Below are positions 20,905 to 31,206 of a stretch of DNA of 64,000 bases, piece after piece. The DNA comes from Rhizophagus irregularis (lineage: Eukaryota; Glomeromycota; Glomeromycetes; Glomerales; Glomeraceae): assembly GCF_026210795.1 (NCBI RefSeq), contig NC_089432.1, positions 1,302,001 to 1,366,000 on the forward strand, in the 5' to 3' direction. A model generated the notes under the pieces. The model did not search any database. It worked only from the letters and a program-made list of their open reading frames with translations, and was not told the DNA's origin. Within the stretch, counting starts at the first letter, position 1. Every line of letters starts with the position of its first letter. The position numbers were made by a program, and so were the translations under genes.

Positions 20905-21877
20905 TTTTTTAATGATGTTTATGATTTTGCAAATATTATGAAACCTATCAGAGACGCTATTCTCATAGCTGGTTGTTGTTTTTCTTTGGCATGTCTTGGT
21001 CAATCGATTAACAAGATTCCTGATGAAAATGAAAATGCAAGGTTTCGTCAGCATGCAATAATGCGATAAAATCCTTCATTGAACGTTTTAAAATGTACGA
21101 TTTTGATGAATATCTCTTTCATATTATTTATATTGTTCCTGGGTACAAAAGTAAAAAAAATGTTAATTATTTTTTAAAAATTGGCAACTAATAAACAGGT
21201 TTTGGTGTAAAATGTTCGAGTTCAAAGTACAGCTGCACGTATTTAGCAGCAAATGTCAAAGGATCCCAATATTGCTGCTTACCTTATAGAATATGTTTAT
21301 TCAAAAAAAAAAGTCAGCGGAAACACTTCTAGCATAAATTGGCGAATTTCATTTACAACAGAATCATATAATATGCCATTCTCTTCACAAGTAAATACGG
21401 CCATTTAGTTGGTGGAAAATGTGCGCACCTACTCTCAATTAAATTGTTTTCAACGCAGCAAGTTGTAAACGGATTTGGTCAATCTGTGGATGGATGGTTG
21501 GTAAAACTAAGGAGAACAAAGATCCATTCCTATTATATTGCCAATAGTAAATCTGAGTTACCTAATCTTAGTAAAGATCGAACTGCTGAGGAACTTCGTA
21601 CAATTTTGAATTATGCCCATCTTTGTGATGATGAAAGAATATGTTGATGATTATAACGAAGAGGAAATGATAAAGTTGGAGTCCACCTATTGATAATGAT
21701 TGTGAACAGGTTCCATCTCAAGATTTGGAAATTATAAATGTGCTTGATTTGGATTCAATGGATTCAATGTTTAAGGATAAATCAAATAATATAACGGATA
21801 AGCAATTAGAATTAATGAATTTAAAGGAAGATGATTTTGATCCAGATTTATTAGTTCAAAAATTTAATTATAATTAA
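20905..21877 (+). pseudogene. hAT transposase remnant, C-terminal part
   Basis: Readable pieces across frames are FNDVYDFANIMKPIRDAI, LGQSINKIPDENENARFRQH, a later IAAYLIEYVYSKKKVSGN, and at the end IHSYYIANSKSELPNLSKD and RTAEELRTILNYAHLCDDE. These match the order of the region after DUF659 and the hAT dimerisation domain in hAT transposases. Several stops and frameshifts make it dead. Together with 10684-11112 it accounts for most of one hAT protein. Confidence 0.72.
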
Positions 21878-21954
21878 TATAATAAGGTTTCGGTTATAAA
21901 GTGCTCCAAATCTAACAGTATATATAGTTTACCTAATTCTGAACTTCACACGTA

Positions 21955-22030
21955 TATTATGAAATCAGCTGTAACCGGTAGTAAATGTCTTAACCGGTTA
22001 ACCATCTTAACCGATTCCAAACTCTAATTT
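21955..22030. repeat. CCGGTTAA-type repeat remnant
   Basis: 'gtaaccggt', 'cttaaccggttaacc' and 'ttaaccgattccaaact' resemble the right part of the element at 38350-38698. Confidence 0.45.
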
Positions 22031-22170
22031 ATTTATTGATTTACAGCAAAATTCGGACACTTGAGAAATTTCATTGTCGGGTAGCCGAGTTACTCGGGTA
22101 GAGAAAAGTATAAATAGCACGTGGCATGAGTATAATAGTGTATATTAAATAGTATATCAGATTATATATA

Positions 22171-22242
22171 CCGTATAAATAAGATACTGAAACTTATTTA
22201 CTTTGAGAAATAAAAATAAAAATAAAACCGTATAAATAAGAT
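22171..22242 (+). mobile_element. 42-bp LINE 3'-tail insertion with 15-bp target duplication
   Basis: CCGTATAAATAAGAT occurs at 22171-22185 and again, identically, at 22228-22242. The 42 bp between ends in GAAATAAAAATAAAAATAAA plus A, the tail form of the LINEs in this window. A target-primed insertion truncated to almost nothing but tail is the natural reading. Confidence 0.82.
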
Positions 22243-23169
22243 CCTATATAAATAATATACTGTATAAATATAAAGAATAGTGTAACATACGTTTATGTCC
22301 GTATATTTTGGATTTTGCTGTAATTAATATCTCACATTATTTTATTTTAGGTTATCACTAATTTAATATTCATTAAATTTTGTTGTAAAGTCACCATGGC
22401 ATGAGGCATTTTTATACTGTATATACAGTACTAAACCGATTTAAAAGTGCAAAAAAGAAAGAAAAACATTTGTACAGTATACACGCAATATATTATGTAG
22501 ATGTACTAGTTTCATTTAGACAGGCTCTGAGGCTTTACTTTTTATCTAGTTGTAGCAGTACAGTATTGAATACAAGTTTGCAATGTACAAATAGAAACAT
22601 AGCGCAAATAACAATTGAACGTACGAATAGTATCTATTTCGCGAAATTAGAATAAATTAACTGTCGATACAATTCTTCAATCCGATTGCGTGTATGTATA
22701 AGTTCTCTCCATTTTAATTTAATATTATTATTATTATATCTTCACCACAATCTTTATTTTCTAGTTATCAACCAATCAAGCCATTTTTCAGCAATCAAAT
22801 ATTTTTCCTTGAGGTGGAGAAATCTAGAAAACTTGGTTTGTACCTATGAAAGGCTTTTTGTTTGTTTTATTTAAAAATTTTTTTTACACCTGGTACGTCT
22901 AAAATAAATTATTTTGTACAATAGTTTACTAAAAAAAAAAAATAATTTTTTCAATTTTCTGACAAATGATTGATATATATATTTTAATATAATTCACTAT
23001 ATTAAAAATTACTATATACAATTTAATTAATCGATAATTTAATATCGTGTAACATTTTTTTAATGGAAAATTAAATATTTTTTGTTATACATAATCAATT
23101 TAAAAAAAACAAAAATTCATTTGTTCGAATTAAAATAAAATAATAAAAATTAGGTGGTATTTGAAGGGA
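22243..23169. other. Gene-less AT-rich stretch
   Basis: It contains ORFs of 62-84 codons with no recognisable motif and many poly-T runs. I see no element with clear ends. Confidence 0.5.
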
Positions 23170-23730
23170 TATTTCACCGAAAGGAAGTTTTGCCGAAATA
23201 CCATTTCACCGAAACCCTATTTCTCTGAATCCTGACTTGTCATCGAAAAATTATTTATTCTATTTGGTTATTTTATTGTTTTTATACTAAATACATAAAG
23301 AAATCTTTCCTAGATAATTTTTGAATTAGATGATTTTTATTAAATTTACCTCGTTGTTTATAATACATTAATCTTTTTTTTTACTTACTTTTTCGTGAAT
23401 AAATGTTTTCAGGAAAATAAAATTATTTATTATTGCTTACATTGCAATTAATATTAGTTACTTGAATGTTGAAGTGATAATATCCTGAAAAAAAAAAATC
23501 TCTAAAAATAATTTAATTATTATTTTCATTGCGCGTTGAATATTTTTTATAAAAATGTTAATCGCTACCATTTTCTGCGAAATGTCCATTTGGCGAAATG
23601 GCGAAATAGACGATTCGGTGAAATGGATTCGATAAAATACACTTTCGGTGAAACGTCCTTTCGGCAAAACGTCCTTTCGGCGAAACGTCCCTCGGTGAAA
23701 TGGCTTCGGTGAATGGATTTCGGTGAAATG
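23170..23730. repeat. Element with decamer-array ends, copy 2
   Basis: The left end has TTTCACCGAA, TTTTGCCGAA and TTTCACCGAA. The right end has about eight TTCGGTGAAA/TTCGGCGAAA-like units in inverse orientation. The centre matches 4336-4740 in order (attatttattctatttggtt, ttttcaggaaaa, gcgcgttgaatattttttat, gctaccattttc). It is longer than copy 1 because the right array is expanded. Confidence 0.78.
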
Positions 23731-24394
23731 TACCGTAACTAAATTAGTAATATTTTGACTTTATTATTAGTTCAGAACTTATAATCTGAATTAAATATAA
23801 CTAATATTTTTTTTTTATTTGTAATTTTAATTTTTATTTTGCAATTATTTAAATTAAGCTAAACTTTCAAGTTGCGGTCCAAATTTCAAGTTGCGGTTCA
23901 GTCTGACATGAACTTTTTATCAGTCCGGTCCGACTTGAGATTTTATCGCTTGACTTTGGCCTCAAGTCGAACTGAACCGGACTTTTAACAACATTACTTG
24001 CAATATTCAATATAAAAGAAAATGCGTTCCTTAATAATTATCCCAGATTCCCAGTGTTATATTACAAACATTTGTAAACAATTTACAAGGTTGCAAAAAA
24101 ATTTTTCAATAAATTTTATAAATTAAGAAATAGAATAGAATAAACACCATAATAATATACATTTCAAGGTGAAGTTACTAGAAAAAACACGCAAAGAACT
24201 GTGAAAATATTATATTATTGCGATCTATTTTATCTGGCTTACATGGTTTGTATATACTTAGTGCCAAGTCGCACTAGCATAAATTATCAAATAGTAAACG
24301 CCTGATAAAAAATTTTTTTACATACATTAAATAAATTGGAAACTTTTATGTTACAATGAATCAAAAATTTCATTTGTCGGCCTTATATATACGA

Positions 24395-24491
24395 CCCTGT
24401 AAAAAATATTATCCGTAATTTCTGCAAAAATATGATACATTTACGGAAGTAACATGAAATAAAAAAAACACGGAATAAATTTTTTATAGGG
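24395..24491. mobile_element. MITE, CCCTRTAAAAAA-terminus family, 97 bp
   Basis: It begins CCCTGTAAAAAATATTATCC and ends CGGAATAAATTTTTTATAGGG (first and last 20 bases are inverse-related). The flanking CGA at 24392-24394 and 24492-24494 is a 3-bp target duplication. This is the shortest copy seen. Confidence 0.8.
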
Positions 24492-24814
24492 CGAATTTTC
24501 AAAAATTATAAAATTTCATTGCACTTTTAATTAATATAAAAATCCTTTACATGGTCAAAGACATAAACATAGTTTTTAGTTTTTACAGGTTCTCAAAATT
24601 AACGTTATTCTTTACGCCTTGAAATATTAATTATTACTATTTAACCCTCTCCATAAATAATTTAGCATAAAGACCTAGTGCTTACAACTTCACAATAAAG
24701 CACATTATTATACTAGGATTAACTATAACTAAATTTTTAAAGCTATGACTACTAAAATTTATTTATACTTTGAATAAATTTAATTTGTACCATTTTAAAA
24801 TTATATCCTTGTTC

Positions 24815-24905
24815 TCATCATTGTCCGGAGCGAGGCGAAGGACTATATGTCTTACGCACTATGAAAAAGTGGATTTCTCTGTCCCTTCACGTGACATCAT
24901 CCAAT
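24815..24905 (-). repeat. Dispersed repeat with a conserved 23-bp block, copy 2
   Basis: Read on the minus strand, the block is TCCTTCGCCTCGCTCCGGAC+AAT (24820-24842), differing from 5506-5528 at two positions. It is preceded by GTCACGTGAAGGGACAGAG, which parallels the first copy. Confidence 0.55.
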
Positions 24906-25265
24906 GAAATCGCAGATTTTAGTTTTATCTATTTTCGCTCCAACTAGTTATACACTTATCAGTTACCATCGATCCATAATGTCTTGTACGTACCAATAGC
25001 CTAGTTTTTGTGAAGATATCATTAGAGCTTGAATTTTTAATACAAACAAATATAAATTCTTCGTAATCAAATGTCTGTACATACAATTACAGCAACATGT
25101 TACACAATATTAAATATTTGGATTTTGTAATTTATAATTGCATCGGCAAAATTTCGTCCCGAATCATTCAATGTTTGACAAAAAAAAAAATTGTTTAAAT
25201 ATCGGTAACTTAAATAAATACGTAATTAGAACTTTCTTTAACGAACTATTAATGAACCATTAAAG

Positions 25266-27537
25266 ATGAAAATTAATGACGAAAGTAAACTAATTAATTG
25301 GATTGAAGATGCTATTTCCAAGAGTCTTATTAGATATTATGATTATCAATATTTTAATGATATTCAAGAAGTTGGTTCTGGAGGGTTTGGTCAAGTGTCC
25401 CGTGCGAAGTGGAGAAAGAATGACCAATATTTCGCCTTGAAATCTTTTTTCAACCTAAACCACATTACTATTAATGAAGTAATTCATGAGGTAAATTTTC
25501 TTTTTTTCAGTATTATAATTAATTATGATAGATTTTTTTTAATATCATTCTCGTAATATTTTATTAGATCAAATTGCAACGTGAAGTAGATTTTCATGAT
25601 AATATCATTAGATTTCTTGGAGTTACAAAACTCGTTTCAGGTATAATAAAAGAATAATTAAAATAATTTTTCCTTTTTTTTTAAAAAAAAAAATTATTAT
25701 ATGCATAAAATTTTAATTATTTACAATTTTTTTTTCAAAATAGAAAATAAAAAAGTGAAAGATTATTTATTAGTATTGGAATATGCAAACCAAGGAACTC
25801 TTAAAAATTATTTAAAACACAATTTCGATAATCTTACTTGGAATGATAAGTATAAATTGGCTCGTCAGTTAGCTTGTGCTGTTTTATGCTTGCATGATGA
25901 AGGAATTTTACATAACGACCTGGTAATTTATTAAATTTTTTTTTATAATATAAATTAAAATTTTTTTTTTCTATTTTCTTATTAACTCAATGAATTCTTT
26001 TTGTTTAATGTATCTATATATATAGAATTCCGCTAATATACTCGTCCATCAACATGATATTAAACTATCCGATTTTGGATTATCAAAAAGAATCAATGAA
26101 TCATCTAAACTTTCTAAAGTATTTGGGGTAATTCCTTATATAGATCCAAAAAAATTTAGTGGTACACGTACACAAATATATAAATTAAATGAAAAAAGTG
26201 ACGTCTATAGCCTTGGAATATTATTATGGGAGATATCAAGTGGTCATCCACCCTTTTCTAACGAACCATATGATCTTTGTTTAGCTTTGGAAATTTCGAA
26301 AGGTTTAAGAGAAGAGATTGTTCCGAATACATCTCCCCACTATGTCAAGCTTTATACTGGTAAAATGATCGTTAAATTTATTTTATCTTATTTTTTTCTC
26401 ATTTAATGTTATCATTTATTAATTCATATATATTTGCTCTTAGAATGTTGGGATGGAGAACCATATAATCGACCAACTACAAGAGAAATAGTTACAAGGC
26501 TAAAAGATATTATTTCAGGAAATTCTCCATCGACGTTAAAAGAAATACCGATAATTAGTTTGAGTACTCCGGATAGTTCTCAGCATGGAGATTTATCAAA
26601 GTTAATCGAAGATTTGCATAAAATGAATACACGTGATTTGGACCGATTAGATACAAGTACGACCAGATCATTAAGTATTTATTATTCAATACCAGAAATG
26701 AAAATGAGTGAAACATTTAGTCATATAATAAGGCCAAATAATGAAGTAACCGAAAAGGATTTGGGTACGAATGTCGATGAAATAGTAAAATTTCATTTAA
26801 AATTATTAAATGAAGGGAAAGATTCAACTACAAGAAAGCGACATGTTCTCGAGTATCTTGAAAATAATGAAATTACTAAGGAAGAAATTTACAATTGGCT
26901 ATTAAATAATCAAAATAATTCAAACAATATTTTTTTATTAGGATATTTTAATTTTGTTGGAACCATAAAGCCAAAAAATTATGAATTAGCATTTTATTTA
27001 TTTATGCACGCTAATGCAGAAAAAGGGCACATATTGGCAATATATTATATAGGAGCATGTTATTTATATGGGTCCGGAATCATAAAAGATGAAAAATTGG
27101 CCTTTAAATTTTACAAAATCATTGCTAATGAAAATCATACAATTGGACAAACAAAAATTGGTTATTTTTATGAAAAAGGAATAGGTGTTGATAAAAATGA
27201 AAGAATGGCTTTAGAATGGTATATGAAAGGTCATAATAATGGAAATTATTTAGCAACTTATGATCTTGCCCAATGTTATAGATATGGAATAGGTGTTAAT
27301 ATAAATTATGAGAAAGCTTTTGATTTATATCAAAAGGCCGCGAACTTTATTCCTATGGCTCAATATGAACTTGGAGTAATGTATGAAAATGGTGATGGTA
27401 CTATAAAAAATATAGATCAAGCAATTGATTGCTACACAAAATCCTTTGATCAAGGATATCAAAAAGCTCAAGTTAGATTAAAAGTACTTACAAAAATTAA
27501 GAATAGAAAGAGGAGTGATACGTGTAAAATAAATTAA
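25266..27537 (+). CDS. Protein kinase with Sel1 repeats, gene A (HND variant)
   Basis: Five exons fit GT-AG rules and frame: 25266-25490, 25568-25640, 25744-25922, 26026-26359 and 26444-27537 (634 aa). The kinase domain has GSGGFGQV from residue 37, the ATP-binding K59 in ALKSF, and DFG in KLSDFGLSK. The catalytic loop reads LHNDLNSANIL, with Asn replacing the Arg of HRD while the catalytic Asp is kept. YIDPKKF stands where APE usually is, and W(D)GEPYNRPT closes the C-lobe. About five Sel1 repeats follow (GACYLYGSG, GYFYEKGIGV, AQCYRYGIGV, GVMYENGDG), a solenoid that usually mediates protein binding. This kinase-Sel1 layout is strongly expanded in Rhizophagus; substrates are unknown. It ends in CKIN, as does gene C. 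Exon order, lengths and phases match genes B and C. Confidence 0.9.
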
Positions 27538-27652
27538 ATGTTTAATTGTCATAATTTATAAATTTTTTTTTTCGATATACTTACTACATGTAAATAATAT
27601 TTATATATATATCATATATTTTGTATTCTTTTATATTATGTATTTTTTTATC

Positions 27653-27658
27653 AATAAA
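27653..27658 (+). terminator. AATAAA polyadenylation-type signal of gene A
   Basis: AATAAA lies 116 bp after the stop codon of gene A, within a T-rich region. The motif is common in AT-rich DNA, so support is positional only. Confidence 0.4.
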
Positions 27659-27839
27659 TAAAACTTGTATCCAACTTTTGATTTTTTTGTGCATTCATTT
27701 TATATTTAAACACTCCTATTACTTAGTTTTGTAATATAAATATTTATGGTTTACACCGGATAAATCACTTATTCAGTACTTCGTGCCGAAAAACTAATCA
27801 TAATTATTTTTTCTTTTTTTATTTTACTTCCTTATTTTC

Positions 27840-27973
27840 ACCGAAGGATGTTGTCTTAGGGCGGCTTTTCGTTAGTTTTTTTATGCTCTACTTATAGGAA
27901 TTATTTTATATAGTTTCTTGTAGACTGTACTAATGATGTTTCTTTCTGTGAAATAAAAATAAAAAATAAAAAT
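27840..27973 (+). mobile_element. Probable 5'-truncated LINE 3' end
   Basis: A GC-richer block 'gaaggatgttgtcttagggcggc' resembles LINE 3' UTR blocks. It is followed by a segment ending in GAAATAAAAATAAAAAATAA. No clear target duplication was found. Confidence 0.45.
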
Positions 27974-28217
27974 TATGCATTCAAACCTTGCTGTATAAAG
28001 TATGAGATTTTTTTTCAAATAAGGTTTATATACTGCCTGGTAAGTTATCTATTAAAATAAAAAATAGCTTGCGGAATTATTGATTATATTCATTACAAAA
28101 TATTTTATTTCGTTTTTTTTTCGCACAGAATAAATCTGTTATTCTTAAAAGTTTAGCATCAATCGTAATGACAGTGTTCGTCGTAACAGTTACAGCGGTT
28201 ATTATTGATACTGGGCG

Positions 28218-28439
28218 AGGACCCCGAGCTATATATATAGAGGTAAGGTGCAGCCAAAAAAAATTACTATTAGCTCTACGCATTTTTTCAGGGCCGGAAT
28301 TATGATAATGCCAGTCAGCGTCTAAAAAGGGAAATAAATTCCGGCCGGAATTATCTATAAAAGGAAAGATCTACATGATTATTTTGGTCAATTCTACGCA
28401 AACCTTTACCCTACCTTTTTATGTATAGCTCGGGGTCCT
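28218..28439. mobile_element. 222-bp hAT-like MITE
   Basis: The ends are AGGACCCCGAGCTATA and the inverse TATAGCTCGGGGTCCT, with a looser extension (GGTAAGGT / ACCCTACC). ACTGGGCG at 28210-28217 and 28440-28447 is a perfect 8-bp target duplication, the size made by hAT transposases. The short ORF here is a by-product. Confidence 0.82.
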
Positions 28440-28447
28440 ACTGGGCG

Positions 28448-29021
28448 CCGCAGTGTTGTACATGGGACATTGTCCGGCGATTTTTTGTGGACACGGAAAT
28501 CAATGTCTGCGTTCATAATCCTGGCGATAAATAGCTTCGAAAGTAATATTCGAATATTTCGATTTATTTTTGAATTATCACTTTGATTCTCTTTTTATTT
28601 TATATTTCATTTTTAAAATGATGTTTATTTTATCAATTGCAATGGACATTAAAATCAATTTGTATTTAAGCTAAATCATAAATTATAAATTATAAAGAAA
28701 TATTATAATTACATTAACAAATTCTTTATAAAAAATTTCAATTATTTTTTTGCGTTATCTTCTATTTATTATTTTATCACGTCATTTTCATACATACATA
28801 TAAATATATATTTTTTTTCAAACTTTTGTTCCAAATAATAATTGTTTATTAACTTTTACAAAGAATATAGTATACTGTTACTATTACTACGCGTTTCACA
28901 TGTAATAATTATTTATCACTTTTGTTGTCTATGTTTTATATTAATCCTAAGTGATATAATTTCGTTATGATTTAATTTATAGTTAAATCGAACTAAAATA
29001 TCTTAATTTACGTTACATGAA
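28448..29021. other. AT-rich spacer 3' of kinase-Sel1 gene B
   Basis: I see no ORF or element. It presumably holds the 3' UTR of gene B. Confidence 0.5.
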
Positions 29022-31206
29022 TTATTCTACTTGTTTGATCTCTTTTAATCTAATTTGTGCGTTTTTATGTCCTTGTTCAGCAGATTTTTCATACCAGTAA
29101 ACCGCTTGATTAATATTTTTCATCACTCCATCTCCAATTTCGTATATGTTAGCAAGTTCGTATTGAGCTTCCATTATTCCTAAATTTGCTGCTTTTTGAA
29201 ATAGTTCAAATGACTTTCGTTTATCAATACTAGTTCCAGTTCCATATCGATAACAATATGCTAAATTATCTATTCCAACTCCTAAATTTGCTGCTTTTTG
29301 ATATAATTTAAATGCCTTTTTCTTATTAATCATAGTTCCAATTCCACCGGAATAACAATTTCCCAAAGCATTTATTCCTTCTGGGTATTCTCCTTCAGCT
29401 GATTTTTTATAACATTCAAAAGCTTTATTATAATCTTTATCAGTACCATATCCACATCTGTAACAATTCCCAAGATCATAATGAGCTATATTATTTCCTA
29501 AATCCGCTGCCCTTTGAAATAATTCAAATGCTTTTTGTTTATTAATATTAGTACCAATTCCTGAATAATAAAAATTTCCTAGTAAATCAAAGTAATTTGA
29601 ATTATTTTGATTATCTAATAACCAGTTATAAATTTCTTGTGGCGTTGTATTTTGTTCTTCAAGGTAATTAAGAATTTCTTGAATTTCTTTCTTATTAATA
29701 TGTTTATTAAGAATATCTTTGATTATTTTATCAGCTATTACACTAAAATTATTCTCAAATAAAATAGTCTTATTACTTGATGACGTTGATGATACTACTT
29801 CACTCATATTCATTTTATTAAAATTTTGAATAATTTGAGACATTTCTCCATATAATGAATTATCTATAGTATTATTTGTAACTTCATTAGTATTTGTAAC
29901 TTCATTAGTATTTACATTAATTTGCTGATCACTCAATACTTGAATGTTCGTGCTAGAATCTTTCGAAATAATGACTTGCAATTCAGTAACAACCTGATTG
30001 ATCGTTGGACGATTATCCGGTTCACCATTCCAACAATCTAAAGTTAAATTTTCAGTTAAAATATTGTTATTACAATTTATAATTAATATATAGTTATATT
30101 TACCCTTATAAATCTTTACATAATCTTCCAGTGTATTAGGTACAGGGCTTTCTCTGAGACCTTGTAAAATTTCCATAGCCAAACTAACATCATATGGTTC
30201 ATTACAAAAAGGTGGTTGACCGCTAGATATTTCCCATAAGAGAACACCAATACTGTAAACATCGCTCTTTTCGTTTAATGAATATAATTTTATTTGATTG
30301 TTATTATTTCTTCGTCTAACAAATATTTTTGGATCGCTATACGGAATTATCCCGAATATTTTTGATTGAAGATTAGATGATTCTTCAATTCTTTTTGATA
30401 ATCCAAAATCTGCTAATTTAATGATGTTTTGATGAACCAATACGTTATTAGAGTGCTGTTGTTAAATATTATAATTAAAATAATTAAATTATATGTATGA
30501 TAATTTTATTGCACAATAACAATAAACGTAAAAAACTTATATACCAAATCACGATGTACAATTCCTTCATCGTGTAAGCATGACACAGCATGAGCTAATT
30601 GTAGCGCCAGATTTAATTTTCCATTCCAAGTGAGATTATTGAAATGTTCTTTTAAATAACTTCTTAGAGTGCCTCCGTTGGCATATTCCATTACTAATAA
30701 ATAATTTTTTGAATTGCCGTTTTGAAAGATTTCTTGTAAAAGAAAAAAAAATAATATTTATTTAAACTTCATATTTTCATTTAACAAATGACATGATATT
30801 AAAATGTAAATTATACCTTGATCAGAAGTTGTAATACCACAAAAACGAATAATATTCTCATGAAAATCAACCTCACGCTGAAGTTTTAACTAAAATCATG
30901 AATTTTAAATTAGAAATATAACGTACAAAAAAGAAAAAAAAAATTTAGAATAAAAATTACCTCGTTGACAATTTCTTTTGCTGTGGCATTGTTGAGATTA
31001 AAAAAAGATTTTAATGCAAAATATTTATGAGAATTTTTCCAATTTGCACGATAGACTTTTCCAAAACCTCCTGAACCAACTTCTTGAAAATTATTAAAAT
31101 ATTTAAACTCGTAATATTTAAAGTAATTTTTGGTAATAGCCTCTTCAATCCATTTAATCCATTCATTTGAATTTTCAGTATCATTAAATTCGATGTTATC
31201 GTTCAT
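29022..31206 (-). CDS. Protein kinase with Sel1 repeats, gene B
   Basis: Five exons on the minus strand are 31206-30961, 30889-30817, 30732-30545, 30455-30104 and 30037-29022 (624 aa), all with GT-AG junctions and a consistent frame. The kinase has GSGGFGKV from residue 44, K66 in ALKSF, VHRDL split by an intron from HSNNVLVHQ, ADFGLSK, and YSDPKIF in place of APE. WNGEPDNRPTINQ ends the kinase. A Ser/Asn-rich linker with a short EVTNTNEVTN repeat leads to five Sel1 repeats (GNCYRCGYG, GNCYSGGIG, AYCYRYGTG, ANIYEIGDG). The fourth intron (30038-30103) is 66 bp, a multiple of three without a stop, so retention would add 22 in-frame residues. Kinase residues look complete, unlike gene A. Substrate is unknown. 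Confidence 0.92.

Larger units (their letters stand above)
23731..25265. other. Gene-less stretch 5' of kinase-Sel1 gene A
   Basis: It holds the MITE at 24395-24491, a dispersed repeat at 24815-24905 and a small palindromic 'cagtccggtccgacttgag' / 'aagtcgaactgaaccggact' pair at 23930-23985. No ORF is supportable. The promoter of gene A should lie in the last few hundred bases, but I see no distinctive box. Confidence 0.5.

Noticed and set aside
22401-22874. ORFs of 84 and 62 aa
   Set aside because: No motif, AT-driven composition, and no paired promoter or start context.
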